A DNA stretch of 64,000 bases from Saccharothrix carnea. Lineage in GTDB: Bacteria; Actinomycetota; Actinomycetes; Mycobacteriales; Pseudonocardiaceae. The DNA lies in contig NZ_PYAX01000004.1 in NCBI RefSeq assembly GCF_003014735.1, positions 620,001-684,000 on the forward strand, given 5' to 3'. Positions 8,512 through 17,650 of the stretch are shown here, piece by piece. Each line of letters starts with the position of its first letter. Within the stretch, counting starts at the first letter, position 1. The position numbers were made by a program, and so were the translations under genes. The notes under the pieces are model-generated. The model worked only from the letters and a program-made list of their open reading frames with translations. It searched no databases and was not told the origin of the DNA.

Positions 8512-10065
8512 ATGGAGTTCGACGTCGTAGTTGTCGGTTGCGGCCCGGTCGGCGCGGTGACCGCGAACCTGCTCGGCCTGCACGGTGTCCGCACGCTGGT
8601 CGTGGAACGGTCCACCGGTCCGCACGGGCAGCCGCGGGCGTTCTCGTGCGACGACGAGGCGCTGCGGATCTACCAGCAGGCCGGTCTCGCGGTGGCCCGT
8701 GACCTGCACCGGCCCTCGACCGCCGAGTACGTGGACGCGAAAGGCAAGCCGTTCGCCACGATCGCGCTGGACGAAGTCGACTTCGGGCTCGGCGCGGGCC
8801 CGCTGCACTTCTTCGACCAGCCGCGGTTGGAGGCGGTGCTGCGGGCGGGCCTGGACCGGTTCCCGCACGTGGTGCTGCGGACCGGCGTCGAACTGGTCGA
8901 ACTGGGTGACGACGTGGTGGTGCGCGACCTCAGGACAGGTGCGACGGAGGCTGTGCGCGCCCGTTACGTGCTGGGGTGCGACGGCGCGCGCAGCACGACG
9001 CGGGCGGCGGCCGGGATCGGGCTGTCCGGATCGTCCTACGCCGAGCCGTGGCTGGCCGTGTCCGGCACGCTGGAGCCCGCGGCGGTCCGGGTGCCGACCA
9101 CGCGGTTCGTGTGCGACTGGCGTCGTCCGGCGTTCGTGTCACCCGGTGCGTTCGACGGCTACCGGCTGGAGTTCATGCTCCGGCCGGGCGAGACGGCCGA
9201 GGAGATGACCAGGCCGGACACCATCGCGCGGCTCGTCTCGCCGTACGTCGACCCGGCGCGGTTCACCGTGACGCGGGCGACCGTCTACACCTTCCACCAC
9301 CTGGTCGCGTCGCGGTGGCGGTCCGGGCGGGTGTTCCTGCTCGGTGACGCGGCGCACCAGATGCCGCCGTTCCTGGGCCAGGGACTGTGCAGCGGGTTGC
9401 GTGACGCGGCGAACCTGACTTGGAAGCTGGGTCTCGTGCTGGGCGGCCGGGCCGACGAGGCGCTGCTGGACAGCTACGAGACCGAACGCCGCCCGCACGT
9501 CGAGGAGATGGCGCGGACCAGCGTGCGGCTCGGCCGGGTGTTCCTGGTGCGCGACCGGTTCGCCGCGGCCGTGCGGGACGCCGTGCTGCGCGCCGCGCAG
9601 ACCGTCCCGCGGGTGCGGCGCTTCGTGCGGCACTTCGAGTTCAAGCCGCTGCCCGCCCTGCGCCGGGGCGTGCTGGCGGGCGGGAGGCGGCGCGGCGCGG
9701 TCGGCACGATGTTCCCGCAGCCCAGGGTGGGCGTGCCGGGTTCGGCGACGCCCCGGCCGCTGGACTCGGTGCTGGGCGTGGAGTTCACCGTGATCGGGCC
9801 GGGGGTGGACCGGGCGACCGCGACGGCCTGGCAGGGACCGCCCGCCCGGTTCGTGCGGGTGCTGCGGACCGCGGACGACGACAACACCGAGGTGACGTCC
9901 GTGGTCGACGTGGACGGCACGTTGACGGCCTGGTTCGCCCGGCACGGCACGGACGTGGCGGTGCTGCGGCCGGACCGGTTCGTCTACTCGCTGCGGCCGG
10001 TGGTCGAGCCGGGTGACGGGCTGCGCGCACCGGTCGGTCACGATCCCGGCGTGCCCGGTCAGTAG
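8512..10065 (+). CDS. FAD-dependent aromatic hydroxylase (MhpA/PheA class A monooxygenase)
   Basis: A 517-residue flavoprotein. The N-terminal Rossmann motif is VVVGCGPVGAVTANLL, followed later by the second FAD motif GRVFLLGDAAHQMPPFLGQG. These are the features of NAD(P)H-dependent class A hydroxylases such as 3-(3-hydroxyphenyl)propionate hydroxylase and tailoring enzymes of polyketide pathways. The substrate cannot be assigned. It follows the SARP regulator by ten bases. Its 3' end overlaps the convergent NTPase gene by seven bases. Confidence 0.9.
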   Translation: MEFDVVVVGCGPVGAVTANLLGLHGVRTLVVERSTGPHGQPRAFSCDDEALRIYQQAGLAVARDLHRPSTAEYVDAKGKPFATIALDEVDFGLGAGPLHFFDQPRLEAVLRAGLDRFPHVVLRTGVELVELGDDVVVRDLRTGATEAVRARYVLGCDGARSTTRAAAGIGLSGSSYAEPWLAVSGTLEPAAVRVPTTRFVCDWRRPAFVSPGAFDGYRLEFMLRPGETAEEMTRPDTIARLVSPYVDPARFTVTRATVYTFHHLVASRWRSGRVFLLGDAAHQMPPFLGQGLCSGLRDAANLTWKLGLVLGGRADEALLDSYETERRPHVEEMARTSVRLGRVFLVRDRFAAAVRDAVLRAAQTVPRVRRFVRHFEFKPLPALRRGVLAGGRRRGAVGTMFPQPRVGVPGSATPRPLDSVLGVEFTVIGPGVDRATATAWQGPPARFVRVLRTADDDNTEVTSVVDVDGTLTAWFARHGTDVAVLRPDRFVYSLRPVVEPGDGLRAPVGHDPGVPGQ

Positions 10066-13049
10066 ATCCGCGTCGACGTGTAGATCAAGGTGAAGCCGGT
10101 GTCGACCAGGGCGCCGGCCGGGTCGAAGCAGGCGATCCACACCGAGGCGTCGTTCGCGCGGCTGTAGTCGTTGAGCAGCATCACGCTGCAGTGGTTGCCG
10201 TGACCGGCGGCGGTGACGTGCGCGGTGCTGCGGATGTAGCCGTTGGTGAGGTGGACCCGGTACTTGCCGGTGGACAGCTGCTCCAGCGTCATCGGGGCGT
10301 TGCCCGACGCCCACCGCGTGGTGGTCACCGGGGCGCCCGTCGTCGGCGAGTCCTCCGCCACGAGGTAGGCGCCGACCGGTTTGCGCGGGTCGTCCAGCAG
10401 GTTGTGGCGCACCGTGAACGCGGCGGTGAACGCGGTGTCCGCCGGCGAGCCGCCCGGTGCCGTGCACGCGAAGTCGGCGAGCTGCCCGCGCCTGCCGACG
10501 ACGGCGCAGTGGCGCGGCACCGGCCCGACCGCCGTCACCTCGACCACGCCGCCGGCCGACCCCGGGAAGTCCGCGGTGTAGCGGCCGACGCCTGTCCTGG
10601 TGACCACGCCCGCGTTCGCGCCGTGCCGCCAGTCGGGGGTGAAGGTGGCCGCGGTGGGCTGGTCGTCGTGCACGAAACCACGCGCACCGGAGGCGGACCC
10701 GGCCACGTACCGCAGGAAGAACGGCACGTCGTCCGGGTTGCCCGCCCGGTCGAAGCACAGCACGTCGACCACCTCGTCGGCACCGTCCTGGAACCAGGTC
10801 GACGGCTGGCAGGACACGCCGGGCCGGTAGCCGACGCCGTCGTACCAGGCGGCGTAGTCGAAGGTGGTCACCTTCACGCTGCCGCCTGGTGCGCCGACGC
10901 CCGGCAGCCGGACGCGCTGCCTGCCGACGCCGATGTGCGTGGCGGTCGGGTAGCCGATGGCCGGGTTGGTCATCTCCCACGGGCCGTAGGTCCAGTTCGC
11001 CTCGTCGTTGTTCGGCACGGTCGGCCCGGACAGCGCGCGGGTCGTGCCGATCGGGGTCTCCACGTACTGGACGCGAACGTGGCCCCACGTGGCGGCGGGC
11101 ACCGGGGGGTCGGGCGAAATCGTGGTGGTCGGTGGTGTGCCCGTGCGGTCGGTGTCCGTCGTGCCCGGTTGCCGCCTCTCCCCCGGCACGTCACGCGGCG
11201 TGGTGCCGTTGGTCGGGGCGGGCGGGCCGGTGAGCGCCGGCCCGTCCGGCGCGGTGGTGGTCGTCGGGTCCGGCACGGTGCCGGCCGCACCCGGCGGCTG
11301 TCCCGTCACGGAGGTGGTCGGCGGCACGGCGGTGGCCTCCTCGCGGCTGCCGGACGCCGACATGGTGGTCAGCACGAGCCCCGCCACCGCCGCCAGTGAC
11401 ACGACCCCGCGCACGACGCCCGGGTTCTCCTGCACCAACCGTCCCACCGGCGTGCTCGTCAGCGCGGTGGCGCACGCGTCGCGCACGGCCTTCGCCGAGG
11501 CCGCCGCGGTGCCACCCAGTTCGGCGACCCGCGCCAAGATAGCGTCCACAGTGGACAGTGGCTGCCGCGCGGACAGGTGCCGGACCTCGGCGTCCAGCTC
11601 GCGCAGCCGGACCGCGAGCCGCTCGTCCCCGTCGTCACCGGCCAGCCCGACCGCGCCCGCCAGCACCTCGGCGGCCTGCCGGGTGTTGCCGTCGTTGAGC
11701 CGGCACACGGCCAGCGCGTAGCGGAAGGACAGCTCGTCGCGCACGGACCCGGCGCCGATCGCGGCGCGCAGCCCGAGCCCCAGCACGATCGCCAACGCGC
11801 CCCAGTGCCGTGACCACACCAGCCCCGCGGACGCCGCACGGGCCAGCGCCAACGCGGTCTCGGGCAGCTCCGCGGCCAACGTCCGCTTCAGCGCCCGCTC
11901 CACGACGTCGAGCTCGTCGGCGATGGCGTCGGGTTCCGCCACCGACACCCACTCCGTGACGCGGTCCACCAGCGACGGCAGGTCGTCGTCCGCGAACGGC
12001 GGCGCGAACCCGGCGACCACGTCACCGACGCGGAAGCGGTCGCCTTCCCGGTGCGCCAAGCGCTTGCGGGCCAGCTTGTCCGCGCCGTGCTCCTCGGGCA
12101 CGCCGCAGACGGCGGACAGCAGCTCCGCTCCCCACCACACGTCGCCCAACGCGACCAGCGGGCGCAACGCCTCGCGGGCCCGTCCGGTGAGCGAGTCGAG
12201 CACGATCGGGACGACCTGCGCGAGCGCCTCGGCACCGGGCAGCCCCTCGGGGACGACACCCAGGCCACGGGCCGAGTCACGCAGCACCGCGCGTTCCAGG
12301 ACGTCCAAGGGGTTGCCGTCGCACGCGTCCCAGTCGCTCTCGACCGCCGCGACGTCCGGCTCACCGACCTCGTCGCGCACCATGGCGAGCGTGTCGGCCA
12401 ACGGCAACCCGCCCAACACCCGCTGCCTGCCCACCACCCACAGGTCGTCGCGCCGCGACGTCAGCACGAACACGCTGCGGGGCAGGGCCGACACGACCAG
12501 CCGGGCGTCGTCGGGCGGCAGGTCCACGCCGTCCAGCACGACGACCGCGCGGACGTCGGCGAGCAGCCTCCGGGCCAGGCCCTCGGGCACCACCGTGCCC
12601 GCGTCCAGCTCGTAGCACTCGTGCACGAGGTCCCCAAGGACGTCCGCGACCGACCGCGCCACCCGGGCCGGCCACAGCAGGCCGACGTCGTCGCCCACCG
12701 AGAGCGCACCGGTGTTCGCCGCGTGCTGGAGCAGCAACGTCTTGCCGGCGCCCTTCGGCCCGGTCACCACGACGTGCCTGCCCGCGGCCACGCTGTCGCG
12801 CACGAACGCCAGGTCGTCCGCGCGGCCCCGCACCGGCGAGCGGAGGGTGCGCGCGAGGGTCGCGGGCAACGGCCGCCGCACCAGGTCGTCCGGCCGCAGC
12901 ACCGGCCGGGGCGCGTCCAGCCGCCGATCGATCGACTGGTGGACGTGCAGGTCCCGCCCGACCTGGATGACCTGGGCAGCTCCGGCTGCCACCGCCACCT
13001 GGCCGAGCGCCTCCCGCCCGCCACCGGGCCGTCGCCGAGTGCCCATCAC
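10059..13049 (-). CDS. Membrane-anchored STAND-like NTPase with extracellular beta repeats
   Basis: 996 residues in a distinctive order. Residues about 20-40 form a beta motif (AAQVIQVGRDLHVHQS). Residues 90-350 hold a P-loop NTPase with Walker A GPKGAGKT (97-104), Walker B AVVVLDGVD (168-176) and a CYE triplet at 145-147. A helical region (350-540) follows, then one membrane helix (about 545-564) and a Pro/Thr-rich linker (570-655). The last 340 residues form an extracellular region with repeated modules containing G-x-G-R-Y/Q and V-x-C-F-D-x-A-G motifs. The NTPase core aligns by eye with the protein at 53670-55487. The gene lies 63 bp downstream of the sensor gene on the same strand, so they probably form an operon. 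Function is unknown; a surface-sensing or conflict role is inference. Confidence 0.85.
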   Translation of the reverse strand: MMGTRRRPGGGREALGQVAVAAGAAQVIQVGRDLHVHQSIDRRLDAPRPVLRPDDLVRRPLPATLARTLRSPVRGRADDLAFVRDSVAAGRHVVVTGPKGAGKTLLLQHAANTGALSVGDDVGLLWPARVARSVADVLGDLVHECYELDAGTVVPEGLARRLLADVRAVVVLDGVDLPPDDARLVVSALPRSVFVLTSRRDDLWVVGRQRVLGGLPLADTLAMVRDEVGEPDVAAVESDWDACDGNPLDVLERAVLRDSARGLGVVPEGLPGAEALAQVVPIVLDSLTGRAREALRPLVALGDVWWGAELLSAVCGVPEEHGADKLARKRLAHREGDRFRVGDVVAGFAPPFADDDLPSLVDRVTEWVSVAEPDAIADELDVVERALKRTLAAELPETALALARAASAGLVWSRHWGALAIVLGLGLRAAIGAGSVRDELSFRYALAVCRLNDGNTRQAAEVLAGAVGLAGDDGDERLAVRLRELDAEVRHLSARQPLSTVDAILARVAELGGTAAASAKAVRDACATALTSTPVGRLVQENPGVVRGVVSLAAVAGLVLTTMSASGSREEATAVPPTTSVTGQPPGAAGTVPDPTTTTAPDGPALTGPPAPTNGTTPRDVPGERRQPGTTDTDRTGTPPTTTISPDPPVPAATWGHVRVQYVETPIGTTRALSGPTVPNNDEANWTYGPWEMTNPAIGYPTATHIGVGRQRVRLPGVGAPGGSVKVTTFDYAAWYDGVGYRPGVSCQPSTWFQDGADEVVDVLCFDRAGNPDDVPFFLRYVAGSASGARGFVHDDQPTAATFTPDWRHGANAGVVTRTGVGRYTADFPGSAGGVVEVTAVGPVPRHCAVVGRRGQLADFACTAPGGSPADTAFTAAFTVRHNLLDDPRKPVGAYLVAEDSPTTGAPVTTTRWASGNAPMTLEQLSTGKYRVHLTNGYIRSTAHVTAAGHGNHCSVMLLNDYSRANDASVWIACFDPAGALVDTGFTLIYTSTRIY

Positions 13050-13112
13050 CGGTCATCGTCCTACGGTCCACCGGACCGCGAGCCGCAAGGATGCGGTCCG
13101 CCGCGCATTCGC

Positions 13113-15833
13113 TCAGCGGGGCGTGGTGGGGCACCACGGTGCGCGGCGGAGGTCGACGTCGTCGCGGTTCGGGTAGTCGCCGCAGGAGGCCAGCACGGTG
13201 GGCGGCTCGCCGTCGGTCACCCCGAGCACCGCCAGGAACTTGTCGATCGGGACCTGCCCGTCCCCGAAGTCGATCACGCCGCTCTCGCCGGACAGCGCCC
13301 GCTCCCCGCCGATGTCGCTCATCTCCTTCCAGACGTGACCGGGCGACACCGGGATGTCACCGAGCTGGATCATGGCGTGCACGAACAGGTACAGCGCGTC
13401 GTAGGTGAGCGCCGCGTGGCCGTCCAGCGACGGGTTCGCGCCACCCTCGCACTCCTCCGGCACGAGGTGGCGCAGCGTCTGGTGCATCTCCGTCGCCGCC
13501 GCGCAGCCCTGGGCGCCGATCGCGAACGACAGGTACTCGAACGGGATCTCCGGGTGCTGACCGCGCAACGTGTCGTCGGCGGCGTAGCGGGCGATGTCGT
13601 CCCCGGCCAGCAGCACGGGCGGGTCGCTCTTGCACCCGGCGCTCAGACCGTCCATGAGCTTGCCGAAGTCCGCGGGCCGTCCCGCGAAGAACACCACCTC
13701 GTCGTCACCGACGTCGCACAGCGACTGGCCGAGCCGCCTGGCGTCGGAGCCCTGCCCCGCCGACACCGGCTGGTACGGCTGCTCGCGCACCCGCAACCCC
13801 AGTTCGGCGAACCGCTCCGCCACGTCGAGCCGCAGGTTGGCCGCGTAGGAGTCCTGCTCGTCGCTGGAGTGCACGATCACCACGCCGCTCTTGCCCGGGT
13901 GGTTCGCGCGCACGTGCCGGGCCGCGACCTCCGCCTGCCGGTCGTTGGTCGGCGAGACCTGGAAGTACATCCGGGACGCCGTGGGCATCTCGTCGTCCGA
14001 CAGCGTCGCGGCGACCACCGGCAGGCCCACCTTCCCCAGCGCGGTGATCGTGTCCCTGGTCGGCGTGCTGCTCAACGCCATGCCGAGCACGCCGACGATG
14101 CTCTTGTCCCGCTCCGGCATCGACCCGAGGACCTCGGCGACCACGCCTCCGTGCTGCATCGCCGAGCCCGCGTTGCTCAGCAGGACCCGGATCAGGGGGT
14201 CGTCGGAGTCGGTGCGGTCGAGCAGCCGCGCCTGCCGGGCCGCGACGCCGACCAGCCTCGCGGTGTTGCTGGCCAGCGCGTCCCGGGCCGTGCCCATCGC
14301 CGACACGTACACGACGGTCGCGTAGGGGCGGCCGGGGTCGCGCGCGTGCGCCTCCAGCACCTTCCGGTTCTGGTCCACGATCAACTGCTGGACCCGGTTG
14401 AAGCGCTGGAGGTCCTCGCCGTCCGCCTCGCCGAACAGCGGTACCGGGCCCGTCGTCACGCCGACGCAGTCGTCGCCGATCCGGCGCAGCGTGTGCGCGT
14501 CGGGGTTGTCCCGGTCCAGGCCGCAGTGGTCGAACCGCCACCGGTCGCTCGCGGCGACCACCTGCGTCACGTGCCGGTAGCCGACCGTGGCCACCGACCC
14601 GAGCAGGAGCAGCACCACGACCGCGAGCACCGACGTGCGCGACCAGATCGGGGCCTGCCGCACCGACAGCGTGGCCGTGGGCGGCACCTCACCGCGCACC
14701 ACGGTCACGTCCGGCACCCGCAGCGGCAGGAACCACGCGGTGGGACGGCGGGCCCGGCTGTCCGTGGCCAGCTTGCGCGCCCACGTCTCGTAGGCGTGGC
14801 TCGCCTGGCCCACCGGCGCCGGTTCGCGCTCGGCGGCGGTCTCCGCGTCCGGTGGCACCTTGGCGCTGCCGGAGATGATCACCAGCGGGTCGAACGCGCC
14901 GGTGTCGTTGCGGACGTCGTTGATGATCTTCAGCAGGGCGTAGCCGCCGTTGTCGCGGCGGATGCCGTCCAGCAGCACGACCGGGTACACCGTGCGGCGG
15001 GCCGACCTGATCCGCCACCACGACCGCCGGTACGCGCGGCGCACGTCCTCCAGGAATGCGTTGACCAGCAGCTTCGCCAGCTGGCCGGTGTCCTCGCGCG
15101 GCTCGGCGCTCTGACCGGGCACCAGTGCGGAGGTCAACCGCTCGGCGAAGCCGATGAACGTGCCCGGGTCGTGCGGCGCGAGGTAGGGCTGGCGGAGCAG
15201 CCACCGGTACTCGCTGCCCGGCACGACCCCGCGCAGCTTCGCCCGGAACAGGAAGGACGGCGCGAGCCGCACCACCAGCCGCACCCACCACGGCGCGGTC
15301 CCGGCGGCGTCGTCCAGCACGTCCTTCAGGTCGTCACCGCTGCGCCGGCCCAGGTCCCGCTCCCGCAATCGCGTCAGCAGGGTCGCGGCCGACTCCGGGT
15401 CGGTGCCGTCCAACCGCTGGTTCATCAGCCAGTAGACCAGCTCGAAGCGCCGGAACTCGTGCCGCCCGTAGCGGTCGTTCGCGCCGTGGGCCAGTTCGCG
15501 GGCGACGCGCACCAGCACCGACCCGACTGCTTCCACCGTGCCGGGCTCGGGCAGGGCCGCGTCCGGTTCCGGGAACCGGTGGTAGGCGTGCGGCACGCGG
15601 CCGGGGTGCGCGCCGCGCAGGTGCGCCTGCAGGGCTTGCAGCAGACCGGCCGCCTGCGTGCCGCGGACCAGGCAGACCAGCGGGATGCCCCGGTCGCCAC
15701 CGGCCCGCGGGCCCGACCGGCGGCCCGGCAGTTCGCCGAACCGCGGCCGTTCGGTCAGCTCCTGCAGGAGCTTCACCAGCTCGTCCACGACCTCGGCCGA
15801 CGAAAAGCGTTCCCCTGCACCGTGTTCGGCCAC
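13113..15833 (-). CDS. Membrane sensor: P-loop-like cytoplasmic domain, TM helix, periplasmic-binding-protein domain
   Basis: 906 residues. Residues 1-390 are cytoplasmic. They resemble a P-loop ATPase without a P-loop: the strand IPLVCLVRGTQ at 50-60 lacks GxxGxGK, while a Walker-B-like TVYPVVLLDG lies at 281-290. One hydrophobic helix spans about 400-417. Residues 450-900 match the type I substrate-binding fold of branched-chain amino acid receptors (Peripla_BP_6), with paired strands such as VVIVHSSDEQDSYAANLRL and PVLLAGDDIARYAADD. No transporter genes are nearby, so the binding domain probably acts as a receptor. GAGGAG five bases before the GTG supports the start. A truncated paralogue begins at 63251. 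Confidence 0.85.
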   Translation of the reverse strand: MAEHGAGERFSSAEVVDELVKLLQELTERPRFGELPGRRSGPRAGGDRGIPLVCLVRGTQAAGLLQALQAHLRGAHPGRVPHAYHRFPEPDAALPEPGTVEAVGSVLVRVARELAHGANDRYGRHEFRRFELVYWLMNQRLDGTDPESAATLLTRLRERDLGRRSGDDLKDVLDDAAGTAPWWVRLVVRLAPSFLFRAKLRGVVPGSEYRWLLRQPYLAPHDPGTFIGFAERLTSALVPGQSAEPREDTGQLAKLLVNAFLEDVRRAYRRSWWRIRSARRTVYPVVLLDGIRRDNGGYALLKIINDVRNDTGAFDPLVIISGSAKVPPDAETAAEREPAPVGQASHAYETWARKLATDSRARRPTAWFLPLRVPDVTVVRGEVPPTATLSVRQAPIWSRTSVLAVVVLLLLGSVATVGYRHVTQVVAASDRWRFDHCGLDRDNPDAHTLRRIGDDCVGVTTGPVPLFGEADGEDLQRFNRVQQLIVDQNRKVLEAHARDPGRPYATVVYVSAMGTARDALASNTARLVGVAARQARLLDRTDSDDPLIRVLLSNAGSAMQHGGVVAEVLGSMPERDKSIVGVLGMALSSTPTRDTITALGKVGLPVVAATLSDDEMPTASRMYFQVSPTNDRQAEVAARHVRANHPGKSGVVIVHSSDEQDSYAANLRLDVAERFAELGLRVREQPYQPVSAGQGSDARRLGQSLCDVGDDEVVFFAGRPADFGKLMDGLSAGCKSDPPVLLAGDDIARYAADDTLRGQHPEIPFEYLSFAIGAQGCAAATEMHQTLRHLVPEECEGGANPSLDGHAALTYDALYLFVHAMIQLGDIPVSPGHVWKEMSDIGGERALSGESGVIDFGDGQVPIDKFLAVLGVTDGEPPTVLASCGDYPNRDDVDLRRAPWCPTTPR

Positions 15834-16058
15834 CGGACTCCTCGCGGACCTGCTCGTCGCACCCGCTCCGGCGGACGCGGGACGTTCGACTGTAGCTGTC
15901 CGGACGGTCCGCTTCGGGCGCTTTCGCCGCTATTTCCCCACGTCACCGCACTCTTGCGGGTTCACGTCCGGCCGTTCGGCCGTTCGGCGATGCGCGGAAC
16001 AGTGCGGATCTGCGCGAAACCGGACCACCGCGCCCGCCGCACCGCTAAGAAGGTCGCC

Positions 16059-17402
16059 ATGCGCAGGTTCGGGGTTCTGCTCGTGGTGGTGCTGATGGGG
16101 TTGGTCGCCGCGCCCGCGGCGGCGAGCGGTGTCCGGCGGTACGAGGGCGAGATCGACGGCGCGCGGTACCGGGTGATGGTGCCGGACCGGTGGAACGGGA
16201 CGCTCGTGCTGTGGAGCCACGGCGCGTACGGCTCGCCGCCCGACCGGATCGCGTTGACCGACCGGCCGGAGACCGAGGCCTACCTGTTGTCGCACGGGTA
16301 CGCGTTGGGCGCGTCCCTGTTCCGCACGCCGGTCGGCTGGTCGGCCGAGGACGGGCTGCGCGACCAGATCAGGTTGCTCGACTGGTTCCGGCGCGAGGTC
16401 GGCACGCCCCGGCGGACGATCTCGGCCGGTGAGTCGATCGGCGGCGCCACCTCGCTGGTGCTGGCCGAGCGCAACCCCGGGCGGTTCGACGGCGCGTTGT
16501 CGCTGTGCGGCGCGACGGCGGGCGGCGCGGCGTACTGGAACTCCGGTCTCGACGTGGTGTTCGCCCTGTCGGTGCTGCTGGACGTGGACGTCGACCTGGT
16601 GCGGGCGGCGGACCCGGCGGCCAACCAGGCGCGGCTGGTCGAGGCGATCACGAAAGCCGCGGGCGACCCGGCGGCCCGGCCCCGGCTCGCGCTGGCGGCG
16701 GCGCTGGCGGACGTCCCCGGCTGGTTCGACCCGACCGCGCCGCGCCCGGCGTCGGTGGACGAGCAGGTCGACTGGGCCGTGGTCTGGCTGCGGCACTTCC
16801 GCGCCTGGGCGGCCGGACCCGCGCGGGCGGACCTGGAGCGGTGGGCGGGCGGCAATCCGAGCGGGAACGTCGGCGTCGACTACCGGCGGGTGCTGGGCCG
16901 GTCCGACGAACGCGCGCTGGTGACGCGGGCGTACGCGGCGGCCGGACTCGACCTGGAGGCGGACCTGGACCGGCTGGCCGCCGCACCGAGGGTCGCGCCC
17001 GAGCCGCGCGCGGTGGCGTACCTGGCGCGGACCAGCTTGCCGGTGGGGCGCACGCCGTGGCCGGTGCTGACCGTGCACAACGCCGGTGACGGCCTGCTGC
17101 CCGCGTCGAACGGGACGGCGTACGCGGACCGGGTGCGGCAGCCGGAGCGGCTGCGCCAGTACACCGTCGACCGGGCCGGGCACTGCCGGTTCAGCGCGGC
17201 CGAGGAGATCGTCGCGTTCCGGACGTTGTTCGAGAGGATCGGGACGGGCCGGTGGCCGACCGCCGACGTGACCGTGATGAACGCCGCGGCGGCCGGGCTG
17301 GGGCCCGCGCTTCAGCTGACGTCGAACCCGCTGACCGGCTCGGACGTGGCGGTGCGGCCCGCGTTCGCGCCGTTCCAGGCCGGTCTGTACCCCCGCCCGT
17401 AA
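16059..17402 (+). CDS. Secreted alpha/beta hydrolase
   Basis: 447 residues with a Sec signal peptide (MRRFGVLLVVVLMG to an AAPAAAS cleavage region). The nucleophile elbow is GESIGG within an alpha/beta hydrolase fold. An acid in NAGDGLLP and a histidine in RAGHCRF complete a plausible Ser-Asp-His triad. The ATG at 16059 has AAGAAGG six bases upstream; the much longer open frame before it runs antisense to the sensor and NTPase genes and is not coding. It is divergent from the sensor gene. The likely activity is esterase or peptidase on an extracellular substrate, but the substrate is unknown. Confidence 0.85.
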   Translation: MRRFGVLLVVVLMGLVAAPAAASGVRRYEGEIDGARYRVMVPDRWNGTLVLWSHGAYGSPPDRIALTDRPETEAYLLSHGYALGASLFRTPVGWSAEDGLRDQIRLLDWFRREVGTPRRTISAGESIGGATSLVLAERNPGRFDGALSLCGATAGGAAYWNSGLDVVFALSVLLDVDVDLVRAADPAANQARLVEAITKAAGDPAARPRLALAAALADVPGWFDPTAPRPASVDEQVDWAVVWLRHFRAWAAGPARADLERWAGGNPSGNVGVDYRRVLGRSDERALVTRAYAAAGLDLEADLDRLAAAPRVAPEPRAVAYLARTSLPVGRTPWPVLTVHNAGDGLLPASNGTAYADRVRQPERLRQYTVDRAGHCRFSAAEEIVAFRTLFERIGTGRWPTADVTVMNAAAAGLGPALQLTSNPLTGSDVAVRPAFAPFQAGLYPRP

Positions 17403-17462
17403 CCATTTCGTACCCGATCGTGTGGTTGCGTCGACGCACAGTAGTCGTTAACCGGGACAAAC

Positions 17463-17476
17463 GTGACGAGCATCAC
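17463..17476. promoter_or_regulatory. CRP-like site GTGA-N6-TCAC
   Basis: GTGACGAGCATCAC matches the symmetric core of CRP/GlxR/Cmr sites of actinobacteria. It lies 175 bp before the transglycosylase start. Crp/GlxR control of resuscitation and cell-wall hydrolase genes is known in mycobacteria and corynebacteria. Binding here is inferred. Confidence 0.45.
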
Positions 17477-17543
17477 CCATTAACGTCGATACCTTGCCTC
17501 CGCAAAACACGAACGGTTACGTTCTCGGCCGCAGATCACGGTT

Positions 17544-17622
17544 CCATCACCGAAGGGACACGGGCCCGACATCCCCGATAGGGCCCACGTCCACCTGGAT
17601 CCCCCGCCAGGTCCGGTGACGG
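17544..17622 (+). ncRNA. Predicted three-way-junction RNA leader of the transglycosylase gene
   Basis: CCATCACCG (17544-17552) pairs with CGGTGACGG (17614-17622), eight of nine positions. This stem encloses two hairpins: GGGCCC (17562-17567) with GGGCCC (17581-17586), and ACCTGG (17593-17598) with CCAGGT (17607-17612). The element ends 28 bases before the TTG start. Actinobacterial cell-wall hydrolase genes often carry the c-di-AMP (ydaO) riboswitch here, but I do not see its conserved GGGGUGAA or CAGCUAACC blocks. This is therefore a structural prediction without a family name. Confidence 0.45.
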
Positions 17623-17650
17623 AGTTCCCCGACCGCAGGAGGCTGCACCC

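Noticed and set aside
12051-16058. Very long open frame on the + strand running into the secreted hydrolase
   Set aside because: Its first 1,300 codons are antisense to the NTPase and sensor genes and consist of Arg/Ala/Gly/His-rich shadow sequence; homology starts only at ATG 16059 with a signal peptide.
17403-17650. c-di-AMP (ydaO) riboswitch upstream of the transglycosylase
   Set aside because: Position fits, but the conserved GGGGUGAA and CAGCUAACC-like blocks are not found; kept only as an unnamed structured leader.
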